Positions 1 through 9,058 of a DNA stretch of 64,000 bases are shown here, one piece after another (position 1 is the stretch's first letter; the number at the start of each line of letters is the position of its first letter). Source of the stretch: Pandoraea pnomenusa (GTDB lineage Bacteria > Pseudomonadota > Gammaproteobacteria > Burkholderiales > Burkholderiaceae); contig NZ_CP009553.3 in NCBI RefSeq assembly GCF_000767615.3, positions 1,426,001 through 1,490,000 of the forward strand, in the 5' to 3' direction. The translations under genes and the position numbers were made by a program. Under the pieces are notes generated by a model. That model saw nothing but the letters and a program-made list of their open reading frames with translations. It did not search any database and was not told the DNA's origin.

Positions 1-836
1 ATATCGATGCGGCACCCGTGGCGTTGCCCGTCGTCTCGGTCGACGAACTGGCGTCGCGGCAGGCGCGTCCGAACGACGAGATCGTGGTGCTGGAGCGGGC
101 GTTCCGGCAGATGGTCGAGCGGCTCGGGACACAATGGCGCACGCTCACGCGTCAGGATCAGGAGCGGCGCGAGCTCATCGCCAATATCTCGCACGACCTG
201 CGCACGCCACTGTCCTCGCTGCACGGCTATCTGGAAACGCTCTCGCTCAAGGACGCCACGCTCACCGCCGACGAGCGGCGGCGCTATCTCGGCATCGCCC
301 TCGACCAAAGCCGCAAGGTCGGCGCGCTGGCCCAGTCGCTTTTTGAGCTGGCACGTCTGGAGCATGGTTTCGTGCAGCCCGAGGCTGAACCGTTCTCGGT
401 GACCGATTTGATTCAGGACGTCTTTCAGAAATTTGAATTGAGTGCGGAATCGCGCGGTGTGGCGCTGCGAGCGGAACTCGCCCCGCAAATTCCGGCTGCG
501 CGTGCCGACCTGGGCCTGATCGAGCGCGTGTTCACCAACCTGCTCGACAACGCGCTGCGTTATACCCCGGCGGGCGGTGAGATCACGGTGACGGTGGCGC
601 CCGTGGGGGCCGACATCGAGGTGCTGGTGAGCGATACCGGTCCGGGCATTCCGCAGAGCGCGCGCGAAGGGCTCTTCGAGCGGCCATTTACGGTGGGGGG
701 CGCCCGCCGCGAGGGCGGGCTGGGACTGCGGATCGTGCACCGCATTCTGCAACTGCACGACCGGCGCATCACCCTGGTGGACACCGCGGGCAATGGCGGG
801 CAGGGCGCGACGTTCCGCTTTACCTTGCCGACGTGA
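1..836 (+). CDS. Sensor histidine kinase, C-terminal part (5' end outside window)
   Basis: The frame is open from base 3 of the window, so the gene starts upstream and only the end of the HAMP/linker and the kinase core are present. The H-box reads NISHDLRTPLSSLHGYLETL (His to be autophosphorylated, near 192). The N-box is NLLDNALRYTP, the G1 box is SDTGPGIP, and the glycine lid is GGLGLRIV. It is therefore a membrane two-component kinase of the HisKA/HATPase_c type. Its response regulator and input domain are not in the window, so the signal is unknown. Its stop codon overlaps the end of the convergent lipoprotein gene by 17 bases. Confidence 0.9.
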   Translation, partial: IDAAPVALPVVSVDELASRQARPNDEIVVLERAFRQMVERLGTQWRTLTRQDQERRELIANISHDLRTPLSSLHGYLETLSLKDATLTADERRRYLGIALDQSRKVGALAQSLFELARLEHGFVQPEAEPFSVTDLIQDVFQKFELSAESRGVALRAELAPQIPAARADLGLIERVFTNLLDNALRYTPAGGEITVTVAPVGADIEVLVSDTGPGIPQSAREGLFERPFTVGGARREGGLGLRIVHRILQLHDRRITLVDTAGNGGQGATFRFTLPT

Positions 837-2154
837 GATTGTCTGCGGGCGCCTTGCCCGCGTTCGCCGCCTTTGCCTCGTTTGCCTCATTTGCCCCGTT
901 TGCACCGTTTGCACCGTTTGCCGGCCTTGTCGCCTCGGCCGGTGCCGATACCGCCGGCGCCGCTGCGATGTCCGGCGGGTCAGGCGTGTGAGGCGTCGCG
1001 TCGAAGTACGTCAGCTTGCGCACGAAGACATTGGCGAACGGATCCACCCGCGCCGCCTTCTCTCCCGGCGCCGCGGGCGAGGTGATCACCACCCGCTGGA
1101 TATTGCCGCGGCTGTCGTACTTGTAGTGATATTCCGACACGTGGCGCTCGCCGGTGGCGGCGTCGGTGCGCGTCACGCGGATCAGTTCGTGGCGTGGCGA
1201 GTACTCCGAGACCTCGTTGTCCCAGGCCAGGGCGAGCCACTTGCCGTCGATGAAGGCGGCCGCGCCGTTGTCGCGCACGATGCGGCTGCCGTCCGGCTTA
1301 CGCTCGACGCTCGCGAACGTTCGATACGAGACGACCTTCGGTGCCGGGCGGACCTTGCCGTCGGCCGTCACGACCTGACGCGCCTCGTTCGGCGCCTCCC
1401 ACTGACGCGAGAGCGCGAAGCACTCGTCGTCGAACAGGCGCGCCTGCAGGCTGCCGGCGCGGCGGTGATGCGCCCCGTTGGCCGACGCGATGATGCGACG
1501 CGTCCATTCGAGCCGACCGTCGCTCTCCTGACGCACCTGTTCCTTCCAGACACCACGCCGCGCGGCGCCTTTCACGAGCCAGGTGTCGGCGTTCTGCCAG
1601 TCGACCGGCGCGCCGTCGATGCTGCGCAGACGGCCCTGCGCGTCGTAGGCATAGTGCCCGCGGTCGGTGCTCGAGAGCAGGTGGCCCTGCGTGTCGAAAT
1701 CCATGACGAAACGATTGCCGTTGTCGAGCGGGCCAACCTTGCCGGTCACGCGGTCGTAGCTCGCGATGAAGCGGGTTTCCTCGATGCGGCGAACGCGTGC
1801 GGGAATGCCGCCGAAGTTGCGCATCAGGTCATCTTCTTCGCGCAGCGACGTCTGGACGCACCAGGGGAGCGGCGTCGCCTGAGGGGCGGCGGCGGGTTCG
1901 CGGGGCGCCGCGGACACCGTCGGGGAGGCGGCGGCCGGTGGCACGCTTGCCGACGCGCGCCCGGACTGAGGGCCCGCGCAGCCAGCGAGCGCCGCGCCCA
2001 GCAAGGCGAGTGCCAGGGCGCCGCGCAGCGCACTGCCGCAGCGCAAGCGCCGGGCGGGCGACGCGGGACGATCGGGGGGCGCGGACGAGGCTGGCGACGC
2101 GGACGGAACGGACGAAACCGTTGAAACGGATGAAACGGATGAAACGGACATCAT
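820..2154 (-). CDS. YD-repeat-like lipoprotein of unknown function
   Basis: Predicted 444-residue protein. After a Ser/Val-rich N-terminus there is a hydrophobic stretch ending LLGAALAGCAG, a plausible lipobox, so it is probably an envelope lipoprotein despite the long (about 60 residue) leader. The body has YD/RHS-like repeats (YDAQGRLRSIDG, YDSRGNIQRVVI and degenerate copies). These are usually sugar-binding beta-hairpin repeats in RHS proteins, but the toxin-associated core is absent. The C-terminus is a GAN/EAN repeat tail encoded by short tandem DNA repeats. Start chosen at the first of two adjacent ATGs (2154, 2151); no strong ribosome site is visible. No function can be assigned. Confidence 0.7.
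   Translation of the reverse strand: MMSVSSVSSVSTVSSVPSASPASSAPPDRPASPARRLRCGSALRGALALALLGAALAGCAGPQSGRASASVPPAAASPTVSAAPREPAAAPQATPLPWCVQTSLREEDDLMRNFGGIPARVRRIEETRFIASYDRVTGKVGPLDNGNRFVMDFDTQGHLLSSTDRGHYAYDAQGRLRSIDGAPVDWQNADTWLVKGAARRGVWKEQVRQESDGRLEWTRRIIASANGAHHRRAGSLQARLFDDECFALSRQWEAPNEARQVVTADGKVRPAPKVVSYRTFASVERKPDGSRIVRDNGAAAFIDGKWLALAWDNEVSEYSPRHELIRVTRTDAATGERHVSEYHYKYDSRGNIQRVVITSPAAPGEKAARVDPFANVFVRKLTYFDATPHTPDPPDIAAAPAVSAPAEATRPANGANGANGANEANEAKAANAGKAPADNLTSAR
870..922. repeat. 9-bp degenerate tandem repeat (TTTGCCCCG-like)
   Basis: About six imperfect copies of a 9-base unit (tttgcctcg, tttgcctca, tttgccccg, tttgcaccg, tttgcaccg, tttgccgg) lie inside the 3' end of the lipoprotein gene. 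Read on the minus strand they encode the GAN/EAN tail. The period is a multiple of three, so copy-number change would lengthen or shorten the tail without a frameshift. Confidence 0.75.
2112..2152. repeat. 9-bp degenerate tandem repeat (GAAACGGAT-like)
   Basis: About four copies of gaaacggat and variants occur at the 5' end of the same lipoprotein gene, encoding its SVSSVSTVSSV start. This is a different unit from the 3' repeat but has the same 9-base period. Confidence 0.65.
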
Positions 2155-2228
2155 CGCAAGAGGTTGCCTGAGATATTTCCCCCGATTGTACCGGCTCCAC
2201 GTGGCGGCTCCGCCGAACGCCGGTCGAC

Positions 2229-3608
2229 TCACTGCCAGAACGCCCAGGCAACGGCGGTGATCACAACGATGCACACGACGTTCAGGCCAAGCCCGGCGCG
2301 GACCATGGCGCGTTGCGGCACCCAACCCGTACCGAAGACGATGGCGTTGGGGGGCGTGGCCACGGGCAGCATGAAGGCGCAGGAGGCGCCGATGCCGATC
2401 ACCAGCGTCAGCAGCGCTTCGGGAAACCCCAAAGACACCGAAATGGCGGCGAATATCGGCACGAGAATCGCCGCGCTGGCGGTATTGCTCGTGAGCTCCG
2501 TGAGAAAGACGATGAAGGCGGTGGTAATGAGCAGCACCACGAGCGTGGGGCTTGTCGCGAAGGCGCCCGACACCCCTTGGGCCAGGATGACGCTTGCGCC
2601 GGAGTCGCGCAGCACCACGCTCAGCGTGAGGCCGCCGCCGAACAGGAGCAGCACTCCCCAGTCGGTATGGGCCTGAATCTGCTTCCAACTGGCCACACCC
2701 GACGTCGCGATCAGTATGGCGGCGAGCAGGGCAATGAGCGTGTCGAGTTGCTTCACGCCGCCGAGCCACGCGGCGATCGGCTGGCTGAAGATCCAGCCGA
2801 TCACGGTGAAGCCGAAGATGCCGACCGCCGCGATGCGCGGTCCGGTCCATGTCATCGGTTCGGCCGTCGTGTCCACCGCCTGGTCCAGGCGCGGCCGCAG
2901 CACCAGATAGAGCGTGGCAACCATGAGCGGCAGCAGCACGGCCACAAGCGGTACGCCGAACCGGGCCCATGCGAGGAAGTCGATCCCCAGATGCGTGGCC
3001 ACCATGGCGTTGGGCACACTGCCGACCACCGTGCCAAGGCCACCGATATTGGCGCTGTAGGCGATACCGAGCAGCAAAAAGGTGACGGTACGGTGATCCC
3101 GGCGCGTGTCGAGCTGCGTCAGGATGCCCAGCGCGAGCGGCAGCATCATCGATGTGGTGGACGTGTTGTTGACCCACATCGAAAGCAGGGCGGTGGCGCC
3201 GAACAACATGATCGCGGCCCGGCCCATGCGCCCACCCGCCAGATGGAGCAGCCGGTTCGCGAGAAACCGGTCGAGCCCCTGAATCCGCATGGCCGTGGCC
3301 AGGGCGAAGCCGCCGAAGAACAGAAATACGATCGGATGCGCGAACGCGCCCAGGGCGGTCGGCACGTCGAGAATGCCGAGCAGCACCGCCAGCACCGGCA
3401 CCATCAACGCCGTGGCCGTCAGATGAACCGCTTCGGACAGCCACAGCACCGCGACGAAAGCGGCAAGCGCCAGTGCGCGATTGGTCTTCTCTTCGAAGGG
3501 AAGCAGACGGATGAGTGCCAGCATAAGCGCGGCATTGGCGAGCAGCACCCAGGCGTCGCGGGCAGACATGGCCCAACTCCGGGTGAGCGTTTCGGTGGGG
3601 TGATTCAT
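2229..3608 (-). CDS. DASS family (SLC13-like) anion/dicarboxylate symporter
   Basis: Predicted 459-residue inner-membrane protein with about 11-12 hydrophobic segments. It has both hallmark SNT-type substrate/sodium loops of the DASS family: NNTSTTSMMLPLA in the first half and LTSNTASAAILVP in the second, followed by ATPPNAIVFG. The family imports di- or tricarboxylates or sulfate with sodium; the substrate here cannot be told. The start at 3608 has AGGAG directly abutting ATG. An in-frame ATG at 3569 has GGAG seven bases upstream and may be the true start; both precede the first membrane segment. It lies head to head with the autotransporter gene. Confidence 0.88.
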   Translation of the reverse strand: MNHPTETLTRSWAMSARDAWVLLANAALMLALIRLLPFEEKTNRALALAAFVAVLWLSEAVHLTATALMVPVLAVLLGILDVPTALGAFAHPIVFLFFGGFALATAMRIQGLDRFLANRLLHLAGGRMGRAAIMLFGATALLSMWVNNTSTTSMMLPLALGILTQLDTRRDHRTVTFLLLGIAYSANIGGLGTVVGSVPNAMVATHLGIDFLAWARFGVPLVAVLLPLMVATLYLVLRPRLDQAVDTTAEPMTWTGPRIAAVGIFGFTVIGWIFSQPIAAWLGGVKQLDTLIALLAAILIATSGVASWKQIQAHTDWGVLLLFGGGLTLSVVLRDSGASVILAQGVSGAFATSPTLVVLLITTAFIVFLTELTSNTASAAILVPIFAAISVSLGFPEALLTLVIGIGASCAFMLPVATPPNAIVFGTGWVPQRAMVRAGLGLNVVCIVVITAVAWAFWQ

Positions 3609-3906
3609 CTCCTGATACCTCAATCTACGTAGATTTTCGTTGGCATGCTTGGATGCCGAACGAATCGAGGCGGTGCCGTCAGAAATATCCCAATGTTGGG
3701 TGAGGCGGTATTGGCGTTGCGTGCATTGCACATCCCTGGCGTTGCCGGCACTCAGGGAGCTCACGGAATTTCTGGCGATTCAGGAGCGAAGGAACGACCG
3801 GCGTCATGAGAAATATTTTATTCGGACTGCGACTTTAGTCCAATGCGCCGACGTACTTTCGCGGATAGCCTGCCTCCATCAATTAATCGAATAGGTTGGG
3901 GCAAAC
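3609..3906. other. Divergent intergenic region between DASS transporter and autotransporter
   Basis: About 300 bases, clearly less GC-rich than the surroundings, especially 3805-3900, as expected for a double promoter region. I see no convincing -35/-10 pair, operator or small gene. Confidence 0.5.
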
Positions 3907-6900
3907 GTGAATCACACATTCCGCGTGGTGTGGAATTTCAGTCTGGGATTGTTTCAGGTCGTGTCGGAGACGGGGCGCGCGCGCACACGTGGCGGCGGCA
4001 ATCGCTCGAAGCGTGCCAGAAGTGCGGCGGTGGCCGGCGCCATCCTGTTAAGTGCCTCGGCGGCGTCGCCTGGGGCGTACGGGCAGGCTGTGGGCGGCAG
4101 CGGTGGTGACGGGCTCGGGGCCGGTGCCGTTGGCGCGGGCGGTGCGGGCGCGAGCGGCGGCGCAATCCACGGCGGTGATGGACAAGGCGGCGTGGCAGGC
4201 GGTGGGGGCGGCGGGGGTGGGCGCAACGGCGGCAGCGGTGGTGCGGGTGGCAGCGATGCGCTCGGCAACGCCGGAGGCGCCGGGGGCGTGTTCACCGGTG
4301 GTGTGGCCGGTACGGGCGCAGACGGCACCGGCAATGCCGGAGGCGGGGGCGGTGCGTCTGCGGCAGATGCCGCCCCGGATGTGCGGGGTTTGCAGAGCGG
4401 TGAGCAATATGTCGCCGCGGGCGCCGGGGGAGACGGTGGAATTGGTGGTTTCAGTGCGTCGGGAGGCGGTGGCGGAGGCGGTGGTGGCGCCGGGGGCAAC
4501 GCCCTGCGAATCGTGGGGGACGTTGCGGTGTCGTCCGGAGCAACATTTGTCGGCTACGGCGGCGCGGGAGGCCGCGGAGGCCTCGGCGGGAGCGGCGGCA
4601 ATGGCGGGGACGGTGGAACGGGGGCCTATGTCGTTGGCGCTCGCCGGATTGATCTGTCGACATCGGGCGCGTTTTCGGCGTTCATCGGTGGGGCAGGCGG
4701 CGGCGGTGGCGCGGGGTTGGTGCAGGGCAAGGCCGGCGTCGGCGGGGACGGATTCAAGGCTGAGGACGGCATCACGCTGGTACTGGGCCCAGGCGACAGC
4801 ACCCCGAGCACCGCCATGGTTGGGGGCGACGGCGGGAACGGCGCGATCGGCGGCAGCGTGTTGAATGGTATGGGAGGGATCGCGGGATCCGGACTTGTGC
4901 TTGGCGACGCCGCCGTTGTGTCTGGCGCACTGAGTGCGGCAGGCGGCGCTGGTGGCAGCGGCGCCGATGGGCAAATTGGCGTCGAGGCGCCCGGGCAACA
5001 TGACGGCATGTCGGGCGCCTCGGGAGGACGCGGGGGAGACGGCGTACGCGTTGGCGCGAAGGCGACAATTTCCCTTGACGATCCCATCACGGCACTCGTG
5101 GGCGGCAGCGGTGGACATGGTGGCAGCGGGGGAATTGGCGAATCTCATACGACGGCGGCCGGCGGCGTCGGCGAGCCGGCAGGTAAGGGCGGTGCGGGCG
5201 GCGCGGGCGGCAGCGGGGGCGCGGCGCTTCGCGCCGGTGACGCTGGGTCGGTCAGCACCCATGGTTCGATCGCTGGAGGCGCGGGTGGCAACGGTGGTGC
5301 CGGCGGTGGCGCAGGCACCGGCGCCGTCACCATCGATCCGTCGGATGACACGCCAAGTCGTATCGGAGATGGCGGCGTCGGCGTGCCCGGGGGCGCTGGC
5401 GGCGCGGGCGGCGCGGGCGGGGCGGCCGTACAGATCGGCGACCGGACGACGATGCTCGGCATGGGTTCAGTCACCGGCGGGGCCGGCGGCACGGGCGGCA
5501 ACGGCGGCGCTGGCGGTGTCGGCATCGTTTTTCACATGGACCAAGGGTCAATGGTCGGGGTTAGCGGTCACAGCGGTGATGGCGGCGCGGGTGGCGCGGG
5601 GGGCGATGGTGGCGCTGGCCTCGCTGCCGGCGCGGCGGCGACGCTGACCAACCGATCGACGGTCAATGGCGGTGTCGGCGCGAATGGGGGGGCCGGAGCG
5701 CAGGGCGGGTTCGGCATACCCGTATCGGCGGGCGGTGAGGGGATTGTCGGCGGCAGTGGGGGAAAGGGAGGGCGCGGCGGCGATGGCGGCGCGGCCGTCG
5801 TGCTGCTTGGCACTGGCGCGTCGCTCGCCAACGAGGCGACGGTTCAGGGCGGCGCCGGCGGCGCGGGCGGGATTGGCGGCGCCAACGGTGGCGGGGATCC
5901 TGCGACGAGCGGGCAGGTCGGCGTTGGAGGCGCCGGTGGTGCGGGTGGGGCGGGCGTGATGGCGGGGGCTGGCAGCAGGATCACGAACGGCATAGCGAAC
6001 CCGGTGACGGCCGTTACTCCGGACAGCATCACCGGCGGCGCCGGTGGGCAAGGCGGGAACGCGGGCTCGGAAACCTCGGCCCAAATCGGTGCAACCGGCA
6101 TCGGGGGCGCAGGCGGTGTCGGCGGTGATGGCGTGAATCTCTCGGGACAGGGCGCGACGCTGTTCAATGGTGGGAACATTGTGGGTGGCGCGGGTGGAGA
6201 AGGTGGCGCGGCCAGCGGTCTGACGGCCCAAAGTCCGGGCGCCGGCGGGCGCGGCGGCAGCGGTATTGCGCTCTCGAACGGGGCCAGCGCGACCAATGTC
6301 GGCGCGGTATCCGGCGGTGTCGGCGGCAGAGGCGGGGCGCCCACCGTGGGAATGTCCGCCGGCCAGACGGCGAGCGGTGGAGATGGCGCAACGCTCTCGA
6401 CGGGGGCCATGCTGACGAATGGCGGAACCATTGTCGGCGGCACGGGGACGTTTTCGGCGTTGGGGCCGACCGAGCCCGGAAGCCAGGGCGGCGCGGGGGT
6501 GCGGTTGGATACGGGCGCCACGCTGGTCAACGCGCCAGGAGGGACAATCACCGGCGGGCTGAGCCCGACGCAGGAAGGCGTGGCTGGCGTCATCGTCGGC
6601 CGGGGCGCCACGGTGAACAACGCCGGTCTGATTGCAGGCGGGGCGAGTTTCAGCTTCAGCGGTGCGGCGCAGGGCGGCGTTGGGTTGCTCGCGACCGGCG
6701 GCGGCACCGTGAACCTCAGTGGCACCATTACCGGTGGAACCGACACGTATGGGAATCACCCCGGCAACGCCGTACGGATGATCGGCGGCGGCAATATGCT
6801 GAAGCTCGAAAGCGGTTACACGCTGAATGGTCTCGCGGTGAGCCAGAGTGGCGGCGCTGCTGCCCCGGACATTCTCGCACTCGGCGGGAGCGCCGACGAC

Positions 6901-8985
6901 ACGTTCGACGTCAGTCAGATCGGCAATGCGTTCATCGGCTTTGGCGCTTACGCGAAGCGCGACGCCAGTACCTGGACGCTCACGGGCGCGACTTCAGCCG
7001 TTACGCCCTGGTCGGTCGATGCGGGGCGGCTTACCGTGACCCAGGACGCAAGCCTCGGCGCCACGTCGGGCGCGCTCACGCTCAATGGCGGGGCGTTTCA
7101 TGTGGCGGGCACGGGGTACACGTCGACGTCGCGCACGCTCGTGCTCGGTCCGCAGGGCGGGGAGATCAACATCGAGGCGGCGTCGAACACCTTTTCGGTG
7201 AACGAGGCGATGACGGGCGGCGGAGGCGTCACGAAGGCGGGGCAGGGAACGTTGAGCCTTGCCGCGCCAAACCGCTATACCGGGGCGACGCGCGTGAAGG
7301 AGGGCACGCTGCAACTCACCTCGAACGCATCGATTGCGAGTTCGTCCGGCGTCGAGATTGCGCCCGGCGCGCTGTTCGATATCGCGAGCGCGGGCGCGCA
7401 AACGGTCGGCGCGTTGAGCGGCGGCGGGCGTGTCAGCCTCGGCGCCTCGACACTGACGTCGGATTCGGCACTCGACAGTGTCTTCTCCGGCACCCTTGAC
7501 GGCAGTGGCGGGCTTACGAAGAACGGCTCGGGCCTGCTGATTCTCAATGGCGTCAATACCTACACGGGCCCGACGACGGTGAACGGCGGCACGCTGGAAG
7601 TCGGCGATCTGAATACGCCGACGGCGAGCCTCGTCAGTGAAGTGCAGGTGAATGCCGCCGGTACATTGCGTGGTCATGGCACGATTGCGGGCAACGTGCG
7701 CAATGCCGGCACGGTACGCCCGGGTGGCTCCATCGGCACGCTCACGATCAACGGCAATTTCTCGCAATCCCCGTCGGGTACGCTGGCGTTCGATGTCAGT
7801 CCGTCAGCGGCGTCGCAATTGGTCGTGAACGGCACGGCGACGCTTGCCGGCACGCTTCAAGTGCTCTTCGGGCCGGGCACCTACTCGGCAACGTCCTATC
7901 GGCTTCTCACGGCAAACACCGTCGTGGGCGCGTTCGCGAATGTTGTGTCGAATGTGCCGGATGGATTTGTCCTGGACGTCGCGTCGTTGGCGAACGGTAC
8001 GGTCGCGTCGCTGGGTGCGGTTGTCATTGCCCCGACCCATGCCACGCTTTTCGGCGCGGTCGCGAGCGCGGCGATGCGTGAGACGCAACGAACCAACGAA
8101 GCCCTGCTGGCGCGCGTCGGGTCGTCGTGCAATCTTCCTGTTGCAGGTCGCACGGATTGCGCGGGCCCCGGCACGGCCGGCTGGGTTGCGCTCACCGGCC
8201 AGAATGCCAGGATCGATGGCGAGCGCGGCATTCCCTCGTACGACAGCCGCACGTTCGGATTCCTGGCGGGCCTGGAGACGCGCGCAGGCGACTGGACGGT
8301 TGGCGTGGCCGCGGGCTACACGCACGACGACGTCTCCGAGTCGACCGGCACGAAGGGCACCATCGACGCGGTACGCCTCGCAGCGTACGGTGGACGGTGG
8401 TTTGGGCCGGTCAATGTGGGAGCCACGGCAGGCTATGCGTACGACTTCATTTCCACCACGCGCGGTTTCGGTGCGCTCGGCAAAGCGCAGGCGGACGGGA
8501 ATGCGCAGGAGTTCCATGCGGGATTGCAGGGCAGCCTTCCGCTCCCCGTTGGCCCGTTGATCGTCACGCCGCGCGTGGGCGCGCGTTACGCGTATTACCG
8601 CGGCCAGAGTCTGTCGGAGACGGGACCGAGCAGCCAGAATCTCGGTGTCAGCCGTATCGATCTGCGCAGTTTGCAGCCGTATGTCGGGGTGTCGCTTGGT
8701 TTGCCACTGGCCTCGCCGTCAGGGCGCGCGGCGATGATCGAAGCGCGCGTCGGCTATGCCTATGAGACGTTGAATGCCGGGCGCGACGTTGCCGTGACGG
8801 CCGCCGACGGCACCGGTTTCGTGATCGCGGGAATCTCGCCATCGCGCGGCATGCTGACGGCGGGCGTCGGCGCGAAGCTGCCGCTGGGCAAGACGCTCGA
8901 TCTCGACGTAAACCTCGACGCCTTGCTCGGCACCGGCAATACGTCGGCGCAAGCGGCTCGAGTGGGGCTCACTTATCGCTTCTGA
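3907..8985 (+). CDS. Glycine-rich classical (type Va) autotransporter with ESPR signal
   Basis: Predicted 1692-residue outer-membrane autotransporter. Residues 1-25 (RVVWN...VVSETGRAR) match the extended signal peptide region (ESPR), followed by a hydrophobic core and cleavage near AYGQ-60. Residues 60 to about 1010 form a passenger built almost entirely of GG-x repeats, superficially like mycobacterial PGRS. Two autotransporter-associated beta-strand repeats lie near residues 1104-1140 and 1200-1235 (each with a YTG motif and GGTL/EGTL). The C-terminal beta-barrel starts near residue 1379 and ends LTYRF with terminal Phe. The start is GTG, with GGGG five bases upstream. The gene stands alone; host adhesion or aggregation is the likely role, by family only. 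Confidence 0.9.
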   Translation: MNHTFRVVWNFSLGLFQVVSETGRARTRGGGNRSKRARSAAVAGAILLSASAASPGAYGQAVGGSGGDGLGAGAVGAGGAGASGGAIHGGDGQGGVAGGGGGGGGRNGGSGGAGGSDALGNAGGAGGVFTGGVAGTGADGTGNAGGGGGASAADAAPDVRGLQSGEQYVAAGAGGDGGIGGFSASGGGGGGGGGAGGNALRIVGDVAVSSGATFVGYGGAGGRGGLGGSGGNGGDGGTGAYVVGARRIDLSTSGAFSAFIGGAGGGGGAGLVQGKAGVGGDGFKAEDGITLVLGPGDSTPSTAMVGGDGGNGAIGGSVLNGMGGIAGSGLVLGDAAVVSGALSAAGGAGGSGADGQIGVEAPGQHDGMSGASGGRGGDGVRVGAKATISLDDPITALVGGSGGHGGSGGIGESHTTAAGGVGEPAGKGGAGGAGGSGGAALRAGDAGSVSTHGSIAGGAGGNGGAGGGAGTGAVTIDPSDDTPSRIGDGGVGVPGGAGGAGGAGGAAVQIGDRTTMLGMGSVTGGAGGTGGNGGAGGVGIVFHMDQGSMVGVSGHSGDGGAGGAGGDGGAGLAAGAAATLTNRSTVNGGVGANGGAGAQGGFGIPVSAGGEGIVGGSGGKGGRGGDGGAAVVLLGTGASLANEATVQGGAGGAGGIGGANGGGDPATSGQVGVGGAGGAGGAGVMAGAGSRITNGIANPVTAVTPDSITGGAGGQGGNAGSETSAQIGATGIGGAGGVGGDGVNLSGQGATLFNGGNIVGGAGGEGGAASGLTAQSPGAGGRGGSGIALSNGASATNVGAVSGGVGGRGGAPTVGMSAGQTASGGDGATLSTGAMLTNGGTIVGGTGTFSALGPTEPGSQGGAGVRLDTGATLVNAPGGTITGGLSPTQEGVAGVIVGRGATVNNAGLIAGGASFSFSGAAQGGVGLLATGGGTVNLSGTITGGTDTYGNHPGNAVRMIGGGNMLKLESGYTLNGLAVSQSGGAAAPDILALGGSADDTFDVSQIGNAFIGFGAYAKRDASTWTLTGATSAVTPWSVDAGRLTVTQDASLGATSGALTLNGGAFHVAGTGYTSTSRTLVLGPQGGEINIEAASNTFSVNEAMTGGGGVTKAGQGTLSLAAPNRYTGATRVKEGTLQLTSNASIASSSGVEIAPGALFDIASAGAQTVGALSGGGRVSLGASTLTSDSALDSVFSGTLDGSGGLTKNGSGLLILNGVNTYTGPTTVNGGTLEVGDLNTPTASLVSEVQVNAAGTLRGHGTIAGNVRNAGTVRPGGSIGTLTINGNFSQSPSGTLAFDVSPSAASQLVVNGTATLAGTLQVLFGPGTYSATSYRLLTANTVVGAFANVVSNVPDGFVLDVASLANGTVASLGAVVIAPTHATLFGAVASAAMRETQRTNEALLARVGSSCNLPVAGRTDCAGPGTAGWVALTGQNARIDGERGIPSYDSRTFGFLAGLETRAGDWTVGVAAGYTHDDVSESTGTKGTIDAVRLAAYGGRWFGPVNVGATAGYAYDFISTTRGFGALGKAQADGNAQEFHAGLQGSLPLPVGPLIVTPRVGARYAYYRGQSLSETGPSSQNLGVSRIDLRSLQPYVGVSLGLPLASPSGRAAMIEARVGYAYETLNAGRDVAVTAADGTGFVIAGISPSRGMLTAGVGAKLPLGKTLDLDVNLDALLGTGNTSAQAARVGLTYRF

Positions 8986-9058
8986 GGGGGCGGCGGCGGC
9001 TTGCGCGACCCGCTGCCGATCTGCCTCGACGGCGCACTGCGCTCAAAGTCACAACGGG

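Noticed and set aside
820..3576. A 918-codon open minus-strand frame spanning the lipoprotein and DASS genes
   Set aside because: Only its last 444 codons look like a protein; the first half runs through the DASS transporter in another frame and has Arg/His-rich shadow composition.
4080..6900. Similarity of the Gly-rich passenger to mycobacterial PE-PGRS proteins
   Set aside because: No PE domain; ESPR signal and C-terminal barrel show it is a Gram-negative autotransporter. The likeness is compositional.
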